This document shows positions 42,967-52,572 of a stretch of 64,000 bases of DNA, piece after piece; the stretch's first letter is position 1; the number at the start of each line of letters is the position of its first letter. The DNA lies in NCBI GenBank assembly GCA_023665605.1, contig JAMPDP010000001.1, positions 964,302 through 1,028,301 of the forward strand, read 5' to 3'. Under the pieces are notes generated by a model. The model was not told the DNA's origin, did no database searches, and saw only the letters and a program-made list of their open reading frames with translations. Made by a program: the position numbers and the translations under genes. The DNA is from Candidatus Amulumruptor caecigallinarius. Lineage in GTDB: Bacteria; Bacteroidota; Bacteroidia; Bacteroidales; Muribaculaceae.

Positions 42967-45051
42967 TCAGGAGATGCGGCTCCAGTCGTAGCGGCGGTTG
43001 AAGATGCGGGCCAGGCGGCGGCGCAGAGAGGGCGCTTGCGTCAGGTCGGGGTCGGCGGCGAGAAGCCGCTCGGCCTCGCGGCGCGCCAGGGCCACGAGCT
43101 GACCGTCGGAGGCGAGGCTGGCGATTTTCAGTGCCATTGCCATGCCGCTCTGGAGTGTGCCCTCAAGGTCGCCGGGGCCGCGGAGCTTCATGTCGGCCTC
43201 GGCAATGAGGAAGCCGTCGGTGGTCTGCGTCATAATCTCCAGGCGCTTGCGAGTGTCACGTGCTATCTCGCGCTTGCTCATCAGTATGCAGTAGGAGCGG
43301 TCAGCTCCGCGTCCCACGCGCCCGCGGAGCTGATGCAGCTGTGATAGGCCGAAGCGCTCGGCGTTCTCAATGACCATCACGGTGGCGTTAGGCACATTCA
43401 CCCCCACCTCAATGACCGTGGTAGCCACCATGATCTCGGCTTTGCCGGTGACGAACTGCTGCATCTGCCACTCCTTCTCCGCCGGCTTCATCTGCCCGTG
43501 GACAAAAGCCACCGTCCGCTTGGGGAACACCTCGCGGATTGCCTCATATCCCTCCTCAAGGCTTTTGAGGTCAAGTTTATCGTTCTCCTTGATGAGCGGG
43601 TGCACGATGTATACCTGCCGTCCGGCACGTATTTCGGAGCCGATGGCGCGGTACACGTTCCAGCGGTCCTGCTCGTAGCGGAGCACGGTGGTGACCGGCT
43701 TGCGGCCGGGGGGGAGCTCGTCAATGACGCTCACGTCAAGGTCGCCGTATACCGTCATGGCGAGAGTGCGCGGAATGGGCGTGGCCGTCATTACCAATAT
43801 GTGAGGCGGGGTGGTGCTCTTGGCCCACAGTCGGGCGCGCTGGGCTACGCCGAAGCGGTGCTGCTCGTCGATGACGGCGAAGCCGAGAGCAGAAAACTCC
43901 ACCGGCTCCTCAAGCACGGCGTGCGTGCCGATGAGTATGTGGAGCGAGCCGTCACGGAGTCCGGCATGGATGTCACGGCGGCGTGCGGTCGGGGTGCTTC
44001 CGGTGAGCAGTTCCACGCTGATGCCGAGCGGAGCCACCAGCGAGCGGATGGTCTCGAAATGCTGCGAGGCGAGAATTTCCGTGGGGGCCATCAGGCATGC
44101 CTGCTTGCCGTTGTCAAGCGCGATGAGCATACACAGCAGAGCCACCAGAGTCTTGCCGGAGCCCACATCCCCCTGGAGAAGGCGGTTCATCTGCCGCCCG
44201 CTCCCCATATCGGCGCGTATCTCGCGAATCACTCGCTTCTGGGCCCCCGTCAGCTCAAAGGGGAGGCGCTCGAAGTAAAACCGGTTGAAGAACTCGCCAA
44301 TGCGCCCGAAACGGTAACCCGCTATGGCACCCTTGCGGGCGGCGGCGTAGCGGAGTATGTCCAGTTCGAGGAAGAAGAGCTCGTCAAACTTCAACCTCTC
44401 TCGCGCTTTCTCGGCGAGGGTGATGTTGGCCGGAGCATGTACGGCGCGTAGAGCGTCGCCCAGGGGCATCAGCCCGGTGGCGGCGATGGTGGCCGCGGGT
44501 ATCGGGTCAACGATATGCTCTGTGAGAGCAAGAGCGTTGCGTGCAAGCGTGTGGAATGTGCGTGACGAGAATCCGGCGTTGCGGAGCTTGTCAGTAAGCG
44601 GGTAGACGCCGCGCATCCCCGGCTCGGCCATCACCGCTGCCGGGTCATCCACTTCGGGGTGCACCATCTGCAGGGTGTGGCCGAAGTAGGCCGGTTTGCC
44701 GAAGATGATGTATTCACGGCCTGTGACGTAGGCCTCGCGAATCTTGCGTATCTGGCGGAACCACACCACCTCCATGGTGCGCCGTCCGTCTGAGAACAGT
44801 CCTACCAGGCGTGCCCGCGCACCTTCGCCTTGCACAGTGAACGACACGAAGCGCCCCCGCACCTGCGTCATGGCCATCCCCTCATGGAGCTCGGAGATAG
44901 GGTAGGTGCGTGAGCGGTCTATGTAGTGCGTGGGGTAGTATTGCAGCAGGTCGAGCACCGAGCGGATGCCGGCCTCGCGCGCCAGCAGCTCTGCGCGCTT
45001 TGGCCCCACGCCTTTCAGAAACTTTATGTCGCGGTCAGCAAGAGACTCCAC
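42967..45051 (-). CDS. recG: ATP-dependent DNA helicase RecG
   Basis: 694 residues, normal length. RecG reverses stalled replication forks. The wedge/OB domain occupies about 60-170; the helicase motifs are LLQGDVGSGKT (I), VIDEQHRFG (II, DEQH), MTATPIPRTL (III), VATTVIEVGVNVPNA (V) and HQLRGRVGRG (VI). Its start lies within ispD by 17 bases, so it is translationally coupled to ispD. Confidence 0.97.
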   Translation of the reverse strand: MESLADRDIKFLKGVGPKRAELLAREAGIRSVLDLLQYYPTHYIDRSRTYPISELHEGMAMTQVRGRFVSFTVQGEGARARLVGLFSDGRRTMEVVWFRQIRKIREAYVTGREYIIFGKPAYFGHTLQMVHPEVDDPAAVMAEPGMRGVYPLTDKLRNAGFSSRTFHTLARNALALTEHIVDPIPAATIAATGLMPLGDALRAVHAPANITLAEKARERLKFDELFFLELDILRYAAARKGAIAGYRFGRIGEFFNRFYFERLPFELTGAQKRVIREIRADMGSGRQMNRLLQGDVGSGKTLVALLCMLIALDNGKQACLMAPTEILASQHFETIRSLVAPLGISVELLTGSTPTARRRDIHAGLRDGSLHILIGTHAVLEEPVEFSALGFAVIDEQHRFGVAQRARLWAKSTTPPHILVMTATPIPRTLAMTVYGDLDVSVIDELPPGRKPVTTVLRYEQDRWNVYRAIGSEIRAGRQVYIVHPLIKENDKLDLKSLEEGYEAIREVFPKRTVAFVHGQMKPAEKEWQMQQFVTGKAEIMVATTVIEVGVNVPNATVMVIENAERFGLSQLHQLRGRVGRGADRSYCILMSKREIARDTRKRLEIMTQTTDGFLIAEADMKLRGPGDLEGTLQSGMAMALKIASLASDGQLVALARREAERLLAADPDLTQAPSLRRRLARIFNRRYDWSRIS

Positions 45052-45748
45052 GTGATGCGAGTGCTTCGAGGATTATCAGGTCGAGGGGGTTGGTGAGCTT
45101 GATGTTGTAGGGCGAACCGGTAGTGAGACGGATGTCGGTAAATCCGGCGGCAGCCATCACCGAGGCATCGTCGGTGAACTCCGGGCGCACCCCGCGGGCA
45201 TATGCAGCAATGAGCCTGTCGGCGCGGAACACCTGGGGCGTCTGCACGGCGCGGTAGTTGCTGCGGTCCACCGGCACGCTGGTGCCGTCAGTGCCGAGCA
45301 GACGCAGCGAATCGGTCACCGGCACCACCGGGATAGCACCGTCGGCACCCTCCATCACAGCTTTTACGGCTTCATCAAGCATCTCAGGGGTGACGAAGGG
45401 GCGCACGCCGTCGTGCACGGCCACCATTTGCACCTCAGCCGAGACTGCCTCCAGAGCGTTGCTCACGCTCTCGGCGCGCGAAGCACCGCCATAGGCGAGT
45501 GGGGGTGACACGAATGAGTGCTTTACGCACAGCTCACGCCAGAGCTCCTCCATCTCGCGACTGAGAACAAGTGTGAGTTGCGCCGAGGGGGCCGTCTCGC
45601 GCAGCCGCGTGATGGTGGTCATCAGCAGGGGGCGCCCACCCAAGGGCTGAAACTGCTTGGGCATGGCCGCACCGAAACGCGCACCCACGCCGGCAGCCAC
45701 CACAATGATGTGGAGCCGCGAATAGTCTATCGGTTCATGTCCGCTCAT
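45035..45748 (-). CDS. ispD: 2-C-methyl-D-erythritol 4-phosphate cytidylyltransferase
   Basis: 237 residues from ATG 45748 (MSGHEPIDYSRLHI). Three in-frame ATGs precede or accompany it (45799, 45766, 45757); I choose 45748 because the promoter -7 ends at 45771, leaving almost no leader for the earlier ones. IspD makes CDP-ME in the MEP isoprenoid pathway. Motifs: VVAAGVGARFGAAMPKQF (CTP binding), VHDGVRPFV and RSNYRAVQTPQVF. It heads a two-gene unit with recG. Confidence 0.95.
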   Translation of the reverse strand: MSGHEPIDYSRLHIIVVAAGVGARFGAAMPKQFQPLGGRPLLMTTITRLRETAPSAQLTLVLSREMEELWRELCVKHSFVSPPLAYGGASRAESVSNALEAVSAEVQMVAVHDGVRPFVTPEMLDEAVKAVMEGADGAIPVVPVTDSLRLLGTDGTSVPVDRSNYRAVQTPQVFRADRLIAAYARGVRPEFTDDASVMAAAGFTDIRLTTGSPYNIKLTNPLDLIILEALASRGVSC

Positions 45749-45770
45749 AAAGCTCATACTGCTCATAATG

Positions 45771-45802
45771 CAAAGATAGCCACAATTCCCGCAACACACA
45801 AA
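45771..45802 (-). promoter_or_regulatory. ispD-recG promoter
   Basis: Minus strand TTTG (45799-45802), 20-base spacer, TATCTTTG (45771-45778). Transcription should start near 45766, within a few bases of the first in-frame ATG. Confidence 0.8.
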
Positions 45803-45841
45803 CCGCGCCGGGAAGCCCTGTGTTGAGGCTTGCCGGCGCGG
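45803..45841 (-). terminator. Terminator of the susC-susD-DUF4960 operon
   Basis: 15-base arms CCGCGCCGGGAAGCC and GGCTTGCCGGCGCGG with one mismatch, 9-base loop, 54 bases past the DUF4960 stop and touching the ispD -33 element. Confidence 0.75.
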
Positions 45842-45895
45842 CGCTTATATACTTCTTATCCTAACTTTTTTGTCGTACGGGAGCGGGGAGTAGCA

Positions 45896-47404
45896 TCAGC
45901 GGGTTTTGAGATACTCCAGCGAGTTGCGGGCCAAGGTGAGGACGTTATCCTGATAGATGTTGTTGGAGGGATGTGCGCTCTTGTCAGGGGTGCCGTCGGC
46001 ATTGCGCATGGAGAATTCGCAGCCGCCGTTGCCAATGCAGAGTATGGTGCCCTTGAAGTCAGTGTCGCCCTGCTGAGCCTCCCACACGTTGAGCTGCGAG
46101 ATGAACTCCGTCTGAGAGTCCCAGGTGCCCAGCGGGTAGATGCCATATTTCTGAGTGAGTTCATTGTAGCACTCCTCGTCCTGGTTGCCCTTGCCGGTGA
46201 GGGCTGAGGGGATGTTGAAGAAGAGGCAGTTGTGGTCCTCGGTCCATCCCGGACCCTTGAAGGGAATGAGGTTGACGGAGCCGTTGTTGGTCACGGGGAG
46301 CCCTTTGTAGATTGGGTGAGAGGAGTGGTCCTTGGTGAACTTGCGACCCGGGTTGAGTGACACAGCCATGCTCCATGAGTCGGGGTTGACACCGCCGCGA
46401 CCTGTGTTGATGTTGCGGTCGTTATTGCGCAGGGCGCTCATGGGGAGGCGGTCAAGGGTGCCTACATACACCGTGGCGTGGCTCCAGAGGAGGAGATTGC
46501 CTCCGTCGGCATACCATTGCTTGATATAAGGCGTGGCGAGGTCAACCACCTCGGGCATATTGAACACCACATCCTCCGAGAGGCCGTCACCCTCGATGTC
46601 GCGCATCCAGAAGAGCACGCGGTAGGGCTCAAGCACGGCAGTGGAGTTGATGGAGCTGAACGGTATGAACTGTGCCGTGGGGTAGGTCTCGTGCAGCCAC
46701 AGCCATGCCGAGGCCTCGTCATCGTCGCCATCAGCGATGAGTTCCTCCGGTGTGTCATAGATGCTCAGATAACCGATGGCCGTCTTGCCGATGCGCAGTG
46801 ATGCGCTCACGGGGAGCGACTGTCCCTGTGCGTTCTCGGCTATGAGGGTCACTGTCCACTCATGGCCGTAGGTCACGTCAGAGATGGTGTAGGAGGTAGT
46901 GGCGGCGGGGAGCGAGGTATGGATGGTGCGGTCGCCGTCGGTGGCGTCAAAGATGATGCTCTCGGCGGTGGGGTTGGCATCCCAAGTGACGGAAGCGTCA
47001 TAGCCGGCCGCCTTCTCGACCTGAGCCATTGCCAGGCCTGTCATCTTGGCGGCGCCGGGACGGGTGTAACGCTTGATTACACCCGCGGATACGTTAGTGC
47101 CGTCGGTGAGCTTGAACACGTAAGTGTATTCAATATTGGTGTCCACCTGGCGCTGAATGTATGTGTCGCCGGTCACAGTCTCGGCTCCGAGGAATGTCTG
47201 GCCGCTATACAGGCTCACCTGCATTGAACGCCCGGCCTGTACCGGCCATGTCCACACGTAGTCGTCGCCCTGAAGCGAGCCGTTGATCAGAGCCGGGTCG
47301 ATGGGGGCGAGCACCGGGTCGGCCACCTTGACGTCATTGTCCTGGCAAGCCGCGAGCAGCAGGGCCGAGGCGAGCGCGAGGAGTATGCTGTGTATCGTTT
47401 TCAT
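45896..47404 (-). CDS. DUF4960 surface glycan-binding lipoprotein of the fructan locus
   Basis: 502 residues. Lipoprotein signal with Cys20 in LLLAACQDND. An N-terminal fibronectin-like part (about 40-225) precedes a DUF4960 region (about 230-502; FWMRDIEGDGLSEDV, NLLLWSHATVYVGTLDRLPM). The Bacteroides thetaiotaomicron levan locus has a DUF4960 surface glycan-binding protein at the same place after SusD, so a fructan-binding role at the cell surface is inferred. It follows susD by 54 bases and ends the operon at a strong hairpin. Confidence 0.9.
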   Translation of the reverse strand: MKTIHSILLALASALLLAACQDNDVKVADPVLAPIDPALINGSLQGDDYVWTWPVQAGRSMQVSLYSGQTFLGAETVTGDTYIQRQVDTNIEYTYVFKLTDGTNVSAGVIKRYTRPGAAKMTGLAMAQVEKAAGYDASVTWDANPTAESIIFDATDGDRTIHTSLPAATTSYTISDVTYGHEWTVTLIAENAQGQSLPVSASLRIGKTAIGYLSIYDTPEELIADGDDDEASAWLWLHETYPTAQFIPFSSINSTAVLEPYRVLFWMRDIEGDGLSEDVVFNMPEVVDLATPYIKQWYADGGNLLLWSHATVYVGTLDRLPMSALRNNDRNINTGRGGVNPDSWSMAVSLNPGRKFTKDHSSHPIYKGLPVTNNGSVNLIPFKGPGWTEDHNCLFFNIPSALTGKGNQDEECYNELTQKYGIYPLGTWDSQTEFISQLNVWEAQQGDTDFKGTILCIGNGGCEFSMRNADGTPDKSAHPSNNIYQDNVLTLARNSLEYLKTR

Positions 47405-47458
47405 GATAGGAATGTGAGATTGGGTGGATGGAGAGAGGATGGATTAAGAGAGGATGGA

Positions 47459-49195
47459 TTAATTGTAGCCTGCGTTCTGCTGATACAGGCCGGGGATGTA
47501 GTAGAGCTGGTTGTAGGGGATGGGATAGAACTCGTTCTTGCCGGGAGTGAAGTGTGCATCCTGCATGTACTGGCCATACTTTACGCCCTCATACTCATAG
47601 TCCTTGGCGCGTGAGAAGTAAGCGTTGAGGGTTGCGGAGGCGATGCCCCAGCGGCGCAGGTCGAAGTAGCGGCTGCTCTCCATGGCCATCTCCAGACGGC
47701 GCTCCCAGCGGAGGCGCAGGCGAGCCTTGTCCTTGGTGTTGAAGTCAGTGGCGGGATACAGGGCAATCTCGCAGAAGTCACGGGCATAAGAGATGTGCTT
47801 GTCAACGGAGTTGGCGGCTCGCTGACGGATGTCATTGATGATGGAGCGGGCCTCCTCGAGCCGGCCGATTTCCACGAGTGCCTCGGCACGCATCAGCATC
47901 ACGTCAGTGTAGCGGAACACATAGTCGTTGGTGGCGAATGCCTGCCAGTCACCCTCGAAAGTCTCACCGGCCGAGCGCTGGGGCACCTCCTTGAGCGAGG
48001 TGTAGAAGCCATAGGTGCCGGGGGTGCGGGAGTTGGCGGTGGTCATGGTGTACTCAGCCTCATACTTGTAGGGGAACGAGGGCATGCCTACGGTGTGGAA
48101 CAGGCGAGGGTCCCACTTCTGGGCTGACGGCGTGCCGCTGACGGGGTAGAGGTTCTCGTTGGCGAAGTCGTCAAACATGGGGAGACCGTCGCGGGTCTTG
48201 TAGGCGTTCACCAGGTCTTGCGAGGGCTTGTGGAAATCCCATCCGCACTTCCACATACCCCAGCAGCCGTTGAGCATGATGGACCAGTTGGCACGGCCGA
48301 AACGGGTGTTGTCCTCGGTGTATTGCGAGGTCTGGACTGCGAACACGCTCTCGATGCTGTTCTTGTACTCGGGGAGGAAGATGTCGCCGAAGTCCGGGAG
48401 GTAGCCGTACTGCGAGGCAGCCACCACGTCAGTGTAGTCCACCACCTTCTGCATATAGGCAGGGTTGATGAAGTTCACACCGTCCGATGCCTCATAGCCG
48501 TCGCCCCAGGCCAGAGTGAGGTAGCACTTCGCCAGATAGGCTGCGGCAGCCGGTTTGTTGGCGCGTCCGCCGCCGTCAGGCATCTCCATTGGGAGCACGT
48601 TGTAAGCCTGCTCAAACTCGGCGATAACCTTGGCGAACAGCTGCTCGTAGGTGAACTCGATATTGGAGGTCTGCTCGGTGCTGTTGTCAAGGAGCACCTG
48701 CTCGTCAATCCAGGGAATCTGACGGAAGATGGTGAGCAGCTTGAAGTAGAAGTGGCCGCGCAGGAAGTGCATCTCGGCGATGCGGCGAGCGGTGACATCA
48801 GCACCGAGAGTCTCAACGCCATGCTCCTCGAGAGCAACCAGAGCGCGGTTGCAGCGCGAGATGGCGCAGTAGAGCCTGTACCACAGTTCATCGAGCTCGC
48901 CCGGGGTGGATGTTAGCGTTGACCATATCTCCATAGGGTTATAGCCTGTGTCGGAGAGGCCGCTGCCACCCTTGAGGCAGTCATCAGAGGAGAGGTCGCC
49001 GTAGGGCCAGAGGTTGAAGGGATAGTTGTACCAGCAGTCACCGAGCATGGCATAGGCAGCGTTGGCCATCTTGTCGGGCTGTTCCATGGCGGTCTCCTCG
49101 TCGACTACGCCCGTGGGAGGCTCGTCGATGAAGTCGTTGCATGATGTGGCTGCCAGAGTGAGGAGTGACAGCGCGTATATCTTGAGAGATTTCAT
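47459..49195 (-). CDS. susD: SusD/RagB family nutrient-binding outer membrane lipoprotein
   Basis: 578 residues. Lipobox with Cys19 in LTLAATSCNDFIDEPP. TPR-like helices with the SusD family's N-terminal YNYPFNLWPYGDLSSDDC and C-terminal LRLRWERRLEMAMESSRYFDLRRWG. SusD caps the SusC barrel and binds the glycan. It lies between susC and the DUF4960 gene with gaps of 54 bases on each side. Specificity for fructan is inferred from the GH32 and fructokinase genes. Confidence 0.96.
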   Translation of the reverse strand: MKSLKIYALSLLTLAATSCNDFIDEPPTGVVDEETAMEQPDKMANAAYAMLGDCWYNYPFNLWPYGDLSSDDCLKGGSGLSDTGYNPMEIWSTLTSTPGELDELWYRLYCAISRCNRALVALEEHGVETLGADVTARRIAEMHFLRGHFYFKLLTIFRQIPWIDEQVLLDNSTEQTSNIEFTYEQLFAKVIAEFEQAYNVLPMEMPDGGGRANKPAAAAYLAKCYLTLAWGDGYEASDGVNFINPAYMQKVVDYTDVVAASQYGYLPDFGDIFLPEYKNSIESVFAVQTSQYTEDNTRFGRANWSIMLNGCWGMWKCGWDFHKPSQDLVNAYKTRDGLPMFDDFANENLYPVSGTPSAQKWDPRLFHTVGMPSFPYKYEAEYTMTTANSRTPGTYGFYTSLKEVPQRSAGETFEGDWQAFATNDYVFRYTDVMLMRAEALVEIGRLEEARSIINDIRQRAANSVDKHISYARDFCEIALYPATDFNTKDKARLRLRWERRLEMAMESSRYFDLRRWGIASATLNAYFSRAKDYEYEGVKYGQYMQDAHFTPGKNEFYPIPYNQLYYIPGLYQQNAGYN

Positions 49196-49249
49196 GTCTT
49201 AAGAATGAGAGTATATATAGGTGGGGATGTGGAAATGTGTGAGCCCGAC

Positions 49250-52200
49250 TCAGAAGTCAACCTGCAGGCCGAATGACACGGAGGTGGCGATGGGGTAAGC
49301 CCAGTTGGGGTTCTCGGGGTCGGTGCAGGTGAGGCTGCCGCTCTTGATGGTGAGGAGGTTCTGGCCTGACACATAGACGCGAGCCTTGGTCATGCGGAGC
49401 TTCGAGAGGAGCTTGTCAGGGAGGTTGTAGCCCACCTGGAGGGTGCGCAGCTTCATGTATGAGCCGTTCTCCACGAAGTATGATGATGTGCGCTTCTCAT
49501 CGCTCTTGTCGTTGGTGGTGAGCATGGGTATGGTGGAGTTGGCATTGACCACGGGGAGCCATGCGTCTAGGGTGCGCACACCCTTGTTGCTTCCGGCGTC
49601 TATCACGCTCCAGAAGTCGTTCTGCAGCTTCTGATTGTTGTAGACATCCTGCCCGAGCACGCCTTGCCAGAACATCTGGAAGTCAAAGTTGCGGTATGTC
49701 AGCTCGATGTTCAGACCCATTGAGAAGTCAGGCACCGGGTTGAAAATCCAGGTCTGGTCATCCTCGGTGATTCGGCCGTCGCCGTTAAGGTCAGCGTAGC
49801 GCATGCCGCCTACGCGGGCGTTGTCCTGACCGGAGGCAAGCACCTCGTCCTGCGACTTGAAGAGGCCGTCGAACACGTAGCCCACGATTGAGCCGTAAGG
49901 CTTGCGTGCCTCCACGAGGTTTTCGGTGGGTGTATGCACATAGGAGCCGGTGGTGGTGGCGGGGAGGTAGGTGACGCGGTTGCGGAAGAAGTCAAGGTTG
50001 AGACTTGCACGGTAGCCGAGGCCGCAGGCCAGCTGGTCACGCCAGCTCACGAGGAACTCCATACCCCAGTTGCGCAGCGAGGGGCCGTTGAGCCATGAAG
50101 CACCGCCTTCACCCATAGCACCGAGATAGGCGGGATTGATGAGCATATCCTTCACATCCTTGATATAGGCGTCCACCGAGCCGGTGAGGCGGTTGCGGAG
50201 GAAGCCGAAGTCCACGCCGGCGTTGTACTGTATGGTGGTCTCCCACTTGAGGTCGGGGTTGGCGGTCTGGCTGGCGTAGTAGCCGGAGGGGAATATGCCG
50301 CTTTGCTGGAGCAGCAGGTCATAGGCGGTGGAGGTCACGCGGTCAGAGCCGTAGTCGGCCACGTAGAGGCCGTAGCGGGCGGTGTTGCTGATGGCCTGAT
50401 TACCTGTCTTGCCCCATGAGAGGCGAATCTTGAGTTCGTCCATCCAGGTCTTCTTCAGGTCTTCGGAGAGACGGTAGCCGAGGGTGGCGGCGGGGAACGT
50501 GCCGTAGCGGTTGTTGCTGCCGAAGCGCGAGGAGCCGTCATGTCGGATGGTGAATGACGCCAAGGCACGGTTGCGCCAGTTGTAGTCAATCTTGCCGAAG
50601 AATGACACCAGTGAGTAGGCGGACTTGTTGCCGGTGGAGCGTTCCACGCCTGATGAGGCATCGGGGTACATATAGTCGGGAGTCTCGATGTCGTAGTCCT
50701 CGTTGATGCCTGAGAAGTCTATGCGGTTCTGGCGGTAGAGCTCGAAGCCGGCCAGAGCTGTGAAGTTGTGGTCAGCGCCGATGGCGAAGTTGTAGTTGGC
50801 GGTGTTGGTCCATGTCCACTTGGAGTCGTTGGCCTGGGAGAGCGTGGTGGAGTTGGTGTCGTTGTTTACGATGTCACTGTGGTAAGTGTAGTTGTAGGAG
50901 TGGATGAAGGCGGCATCGTAGTCAAGACCGAAGTTGGAGCGGAGCGTGAGACCCTTGATGGGTTTGATGTCAATGAAGGCGTTGCCGAAGAGTCGCCATA
51001 TCTTCAGGGCGTTGTCCTTGTTGAAGGCGAGCTCGCGCATAGGGTTCTGGCGGTTGGGCATACTCCCGACGGGGCCGGCATAGGTCACGCCGTCCGTCTC
51101 AAACACGGGCACCACGGATGGCATCTTCAGCGCATTTTCCAGCGGCTGGCAGTCTACCTGGTCGGTATAGGTCAGGGTGAAGTTCTCGCCCACGCTCACC
51201 ACCTTGGAGATGTCGAATGATGAGTTTACGCGGGCTGAGATGTTCTCGAAGTTGGTGTGCTTGAGGATACCCTCGGCGCGGCGGTAGCCCAGGGAGAAGA
51301 GGACGTTGCTCTTCTCGCCTGCCGATGACACGGCTACGTCATAGCTCTGTGTGAAGCCGGTGCGCGAGATTTCGTCGAGCCAGTCCGTGTTGGACATCGG
51401 CATGGTCTGACGGGCGTTGATGTAGCCGTCATACAGGCCGTTGACTGTGTAGTTCTGATACTGCCCGGTGGCGATGTTGTAGACCGAGATGGGGTAGCCG
51501 GACGCGGCGTTGAGGTTGAGGCCGTAGCTCGAAGCGTAGGTCACGGGGTCGATGCCGTCGTTGAGAGCCGCCTGGGCCATGGCTGTCGCGTAGCCCGGGG
51601 TGTCGAGGAGCTTCATCTTGGACTGCGAGGAGTAGAACTGCGCTGTGAGGTTGGCCGAGAAGCTGACATTCACCTTTTTGTCGGCCGCCTTGCCCTTCTT
51701 GGTGGTGATGATGATCACACCGTTGGCGGCACGCGAGCCGTAGATTGATGCGGAGGCGGCATCCTTGAGTACCTGCATACTCTCGATGTCGTTCATGTTT
51801 AGAGAGTTGAGCGAAGCGGTGGTGGGTACGCCGTCAATCACGAACAGCGGCTCCTGTGAGGCGTTGAACGAGCCGATACCGCGGATGCGCACTGTGCCGG
51901 TGCCGCTGGGTGAGCCGTTGGCGGTGACGGTCATGCCGGGTACCTTGCCCTGAAGGGCTCGCATGGGGTCAGTGTCTGATGAGGTTTCGAGGGCTTTGGT
52001 GGAGACCACTGACACCGAACCGGTGAGGTCAGCCTTCTTCATGGTCTGGTAACCGACCACCACCACCTCGTCGAGCATCTCGGAGTCCTCGTCGAGAGTG
52101 ACCTGCATCATCTGCTCGGCCTTGATGGTGCGGCTCTGATAGCCTACATATGAGAAGATGAGGCTTGAGCCGTCGGGCACAGTGATTGTGAAGTTACCGT

Positions 52201-52372
52201 CGAGGTCAGTGGCCACGCCGTTGGCGGTGGATGCCTCGGAGATGACGCTGGCACCGATCAGCGGATCGCCGTCGGATGACGACACCACCGTGCCGTGCAC
52301 CGTGATGGTCTGCGCCTGAAGCGTGACAGCCATGAGCAGCAGCATGACAGTGCTTAGGATGAGTTTTTTCAT
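49250..52372 (-). CDS. susC: SusC/RagA family TonB-dependent outer membrane transporter
   Basis: 1040 residues from ATG 52372, which begins the signal peptide (MKKLILSTVMLLLMAVTLQA); the earlier in-frame ATG lies upstream of the promoter -7. In order: carboxypeptidase-regulatory-like domain (about 22-100), DEVVVVGYQTMKKADLTGSV segment, plug (about 115-230, with IRGIGSFNASQEPLFVIDGV), then the 22-strand barrel. It imports oligosaccharides through the outer membrane with SusD. The promoter has a -7 but no -33, as expected for an activator-dependent operon. Confidence 0.96.
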   Translation of the reverse strand: MKKLILSTVMLLLMAVTLQAQTITVHGTVVSSSDGDPLIGASVISEASTANGVATDLDGNFTITVPDGSSLIFSYVGYQSRTIKAEQMMQVTLDEDSEMLDEVVVVGYQTMKKADLTGSVSVVSTKALETSSDTDPMRALQGKVPGMTVTANGSPSGTGTVRIRGIGSFNASQEPLFVIDGVPTTASLNSLNMNDIESMQVLKDAASASIYGSRAANGVIIITTKKGKAADKKVNVSFSANLTAQFYSSQSKMKLLDTPGYATAMAQAALNDGIDPVTYASSYGLNLNAASGYPISVYNIATGQYQNYTVNGLYDGYINARQTMPMSNTDWLDEISRTGFTQSYDVAVSSAGEKSNVLFSLGYRRAEGILKHTNFENISARVNSSFDISKVVSVGENFTLTYTDQVDCQPLENALKMPSVVPVFETDGVTYAGPVGSMPNRQNPMRELAFNKDNALKIWRLFGNAFIDIKPIKGLTLRSNFGLDYDAAFIHSYNYTYHSDIVNNDTNSTTLSQANDSKWTWTNTANYNFAIGADHNFTALAGFELYRQNRIDFSGINEDYDIETPDYMYPDASSGVERSTGNKSAYSLVSFFGKIDYNWRNRALASFTIRHDGSSRFGSNNRYGTFPAATLGYRLSEDLKKTWMDELKIRLSWGKTGNQAISNTARYGLYVADYGSDRVTSTAYDLLLQQSGIFPSGYYASQTANPDLKWETTIQYNAGVDFGFLRNRLTGSVDAYIKDVKDMLINPAYLGAMGEGGASWLNGPSLRNWGMEFLVSWRDQLACGLGYRASLNLDFFRNRVTYLPATTTGSYVHTPTENLVEARKPYGSIVGYVFDGLFKSQDEVLASGQDNARVGGMRYADLNGDGRITEDDQTWIFNPVPDFSMGLNIELTYRNFDFQMFWQGVLGQDVYNNQKLQNDFWSVIDAGSNKGVRTLDAWLPVVNANSTIPMLTTNDKSDEKRTSSYFVENGSYMKLRTLQVGYNLPDKLLSKLRMTKARVYVSGQNLLTIKSGSLTCTDPENPNWAYPIATSVSFGLQVDF

Positions 52373-52402
52373 GATGAGTGTGATTAGAGTTGGTTTCTGC
52401 TG

Positions 52403-52410
52403 CAAAAGTA
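52403..52410 (-). promoter_or_regulatory. susC -7 element
   Basis: TACTTTTG on the minus strand, 31 bases before the susC start. No TTTG at -33, consistent with dependence on an activator. Confidence 0.6.
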
Positions 52411-52453
52411 TGCACAGGGCGGCTGCCGGGCCTTTCACAGATGTTGCACCCAC

Positions 52454-52490
52454 CATGAAAATTCGTGCGTTGCAACAATTTTAATATGTT
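52454..52490. promoter_or_regulatory. Candidate HTCS operator upstream of susC
   Basis: Contains ATGAAAA, then 9 less conserved bases, then TGCAACAATTTTAATATGTT (52471-52490). A 37-bp block in the GH32 promoter region (55398-55434) matches at 30 of 37 positions and at 19 of 20 in the core. AACAA-TTTTAAT-ATGTT is a near-palindrome. It lies 44 bases upstream of the susC -7. Confidence 0.6.
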
Positions 52491-52510
52491 TCGCCCAATT
52501 ATCAATACAG

Positions 52511-52526
52511 CAACACCCTCTAAGAG
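52511..52526. repeat. Solo terminus of the intergenic element family
   Basis: CAACACCCTCTAAGAG matches the outer end of the type B element at 42947-42959 (CAACAACCTCTAAGA) at all but one position. No body follows. Confidence 0.4.
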
Positions 52527-52572
52527 TGGTAGAGGCATGGGGCCAAAGAGAGGGATGCCCCGCCGTAGCATC

